A DNA stretch of 64,000 nucleotides from Kibdelosporangium banguiense (GTDB lineage: Bacteria; Actinomycetota; Actinomycetes; Mycobacteriales; Pseudonocardiaceae). Made by a program: the position numbers and the translations under genes. Under the pieces are notes generated by a model. The model had not been told where the DNA came from. It worked only from the letters and a program-made list of their open reading frames with translations, and searched no databases. This document shows positions 63,254 through 64,000 of the stretch, one piece after another (within the stretch, counting starts at the first letter, position 1; every line of letters starts with the position of its first letter). The stretch covers positions 1,625,203 to 1,689,202 of the forward strand of contig NZ_JAGINW010000001.1 of NCBI RefSeq assembly GCF_017876405.1, given 5' to 3'.

Positions 63254-64000
63254 CGCGCCTGAGGGGCTTCGCCCAGCGCTGGATCGTGCTCGCCTGTGTC
63301 GTGGTGGTGTGGGAACTGGCCACACTCGCCGCGCAGTCGAGTTTCTTCCCGCCGCCCACCGAGATCGCGCAGGCGGCAGGCAAACTCTTCTTCGGCGGCC
63401 CGGCATCGCAGCTCGGCTTGAACGACAACGTCTTCACGCACCTGCTGCCCAGCCTCGGCCGGTTGCTGACCGGCTGGGTCGGCGCGGCGGTGATCGGCAT
63501 CGCGCTGGGCATCGCCCTGGGCCGGTCCCGGCACGGCATGGAGTACTTCGGCCCGCTGTTCGCGTTCCTGCGGTCGATCCCGCCGGTGCTGCTGCTGCCG
63601 TTCTTCATGGTGATCTTCGGTATCGAGTCGCCGCAGAAGATCGCGCTCATCGCGTTCGGCGCGCTGTGGCCGATCCTGCTCAACACCGTGGACGGCGCCC
63701 GGTCGGTGGACGCGGTCAAGATGGACACCGTCCAGTCGTTCCGCATCCCGCGCTCGCAGTGGATCACCATGGTCGTGCTGCCCGCGGCCCTGCCGAAGAT
63801 CTTCGCCGGGCTGCGTGTGTCGTTGTCGCTGTCGTTGGTGCTGATGGTGATCTCCGAACTGGTCGGCGCGGCCAACGGCCTCGGCACCCAGATCGTGGAC
63901 TCCCAGCGGCAGTACGAGTACGGCGACATGTGGGCGTTGATCGTCCTGTTGGGTGTCATGGGTTACGGCCTCAACAGTCTGTTGCTGGCAGTGGAACGTC
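63250..64000 (+). CDS. ABC transporter permease, module 2b (cut by window edge)
   Basis: From an ATG at 63250 overlapping the preceding stop (ATGA). The frame has 250 codons visible and remains open at the right edge. EAA loop VDAVKMDTVQSFRIPRSQWI, then MVVLPAALPKIFAGLRVSL, homologous to module 1b. The last residues LLLAVER suggest only a few are missing. The ATPase gene would be expected after it, outside the window. Confidence 0.92.
   Translation, partial: MTRLRGFAQRWIVLACVVVVWELATLAAQSSFFPPPTEIAQAAGKLFFGGPASQLGLNDNVFTHLLPSLGRLLTGWVGAAVIGIALGIALGRSRHGMEYFGPLFAFLRSIPPVLLLPFFMVIFGIESPQKIALIAFGALWPILLNTVDGARSVDAVKMDTVQSFRIPRSQWITMVVLPAALPKIFAGLRVSLSLSLVLMVISELVGAANGLGTQIVDSQRQYEYGDMWALIVLLGVMGYGLNSLLLAVER

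Overview
The window is high-GC actinobacterial DNA, with dense codon-biased genes, many GTG/TTG starts and frequent 4-base stop/start overlaps. It most resembles the Pseudonocardiales (Amycolatopsis, Kibdelosporangium, Lentzea type); this rests on gene families and style, since no rRNA or other taxonomic marker is present. I saw no tRNA, rRNA, CRISPR array, insertion sequence or prophage.

Layout. 0-5 kb: MFS exporter (cut by the window edge), MarR regulator with a perfect operator palindrome, an AzgA-type purine permease, a DUF2530 protein, and an ABC exporter preceded by a tiny coupled ORF and an operator-like palindrome. 5-11.7 kb: a sacsin/HSP90-like ATPase coupled to DUF3027, a glutaminyl cyclotransferase lipoprotein, an MFS protein and a DUF2771 lipoprotein. 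11.7-24.6 kb: two giant secreted proteins (a LamG protein with Cys-rich C-terminal repeats, then an RHS/YD-repeat protein) in a coupled operon, divergent from a SARP/NB-ARC/TPR regulator; a SARP-type direct repeat lies between them. 24.6-34.8 kb: cold-shock protein, HAD phosphatases, a TetR / R2-like ligand-binding oxidase / Nramp transporter group (Mn/Fe enzyme beside a Mn transporter), an oxidoreductase, an acyl-CoA synthetase, a metallophosphatase and a large compound palindrome. 34.8-45.2 kb: MarR/TOBE regulator genes with a DHA2 exporter, an alpha/beta hydrolase-TetR operon, and a block (moaD, rpf, moaB-moaE fusion, malic enzyme, helicase-associated protein) whose order and orientation match the M. 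tuberculosis Rv0862c-Rv0868c region. The rpf leader carries a Crp/GlxR-type palindrome and a probable c-di-AMP riboswitch. 45.2-49.7 kb: serine hydrolase, two divergent patatin lipases and a membrane-anchored amidohydrolase. 49.7-52.7 kb: a compact operon of a tiny DUF397-like peptide, a frameshifted radical SAM protein with a nine-Cys tail, an AAA ATPase and an aminoglycoside-phosphotransferase-like kinase. 52.7-57.7 kb: a complete conservon (cvnA-D). 58.4-64 kb: two tandem paralogous SBP-permease-permease ABC modules without an ATPase in view, each with a TTGTnn-N18-TAGRGT promoter and a third such promoter inside the second module.

Most interesting regions: the radical SAM operon (possible RiPP-like or metal-related system), the SARP-controlled LamG-RHS secreted pair, the R2lox-MntH pairing, the doubly controlled rpf leader, and the 25-bp-arm compound palindrome at 31.5 kb.
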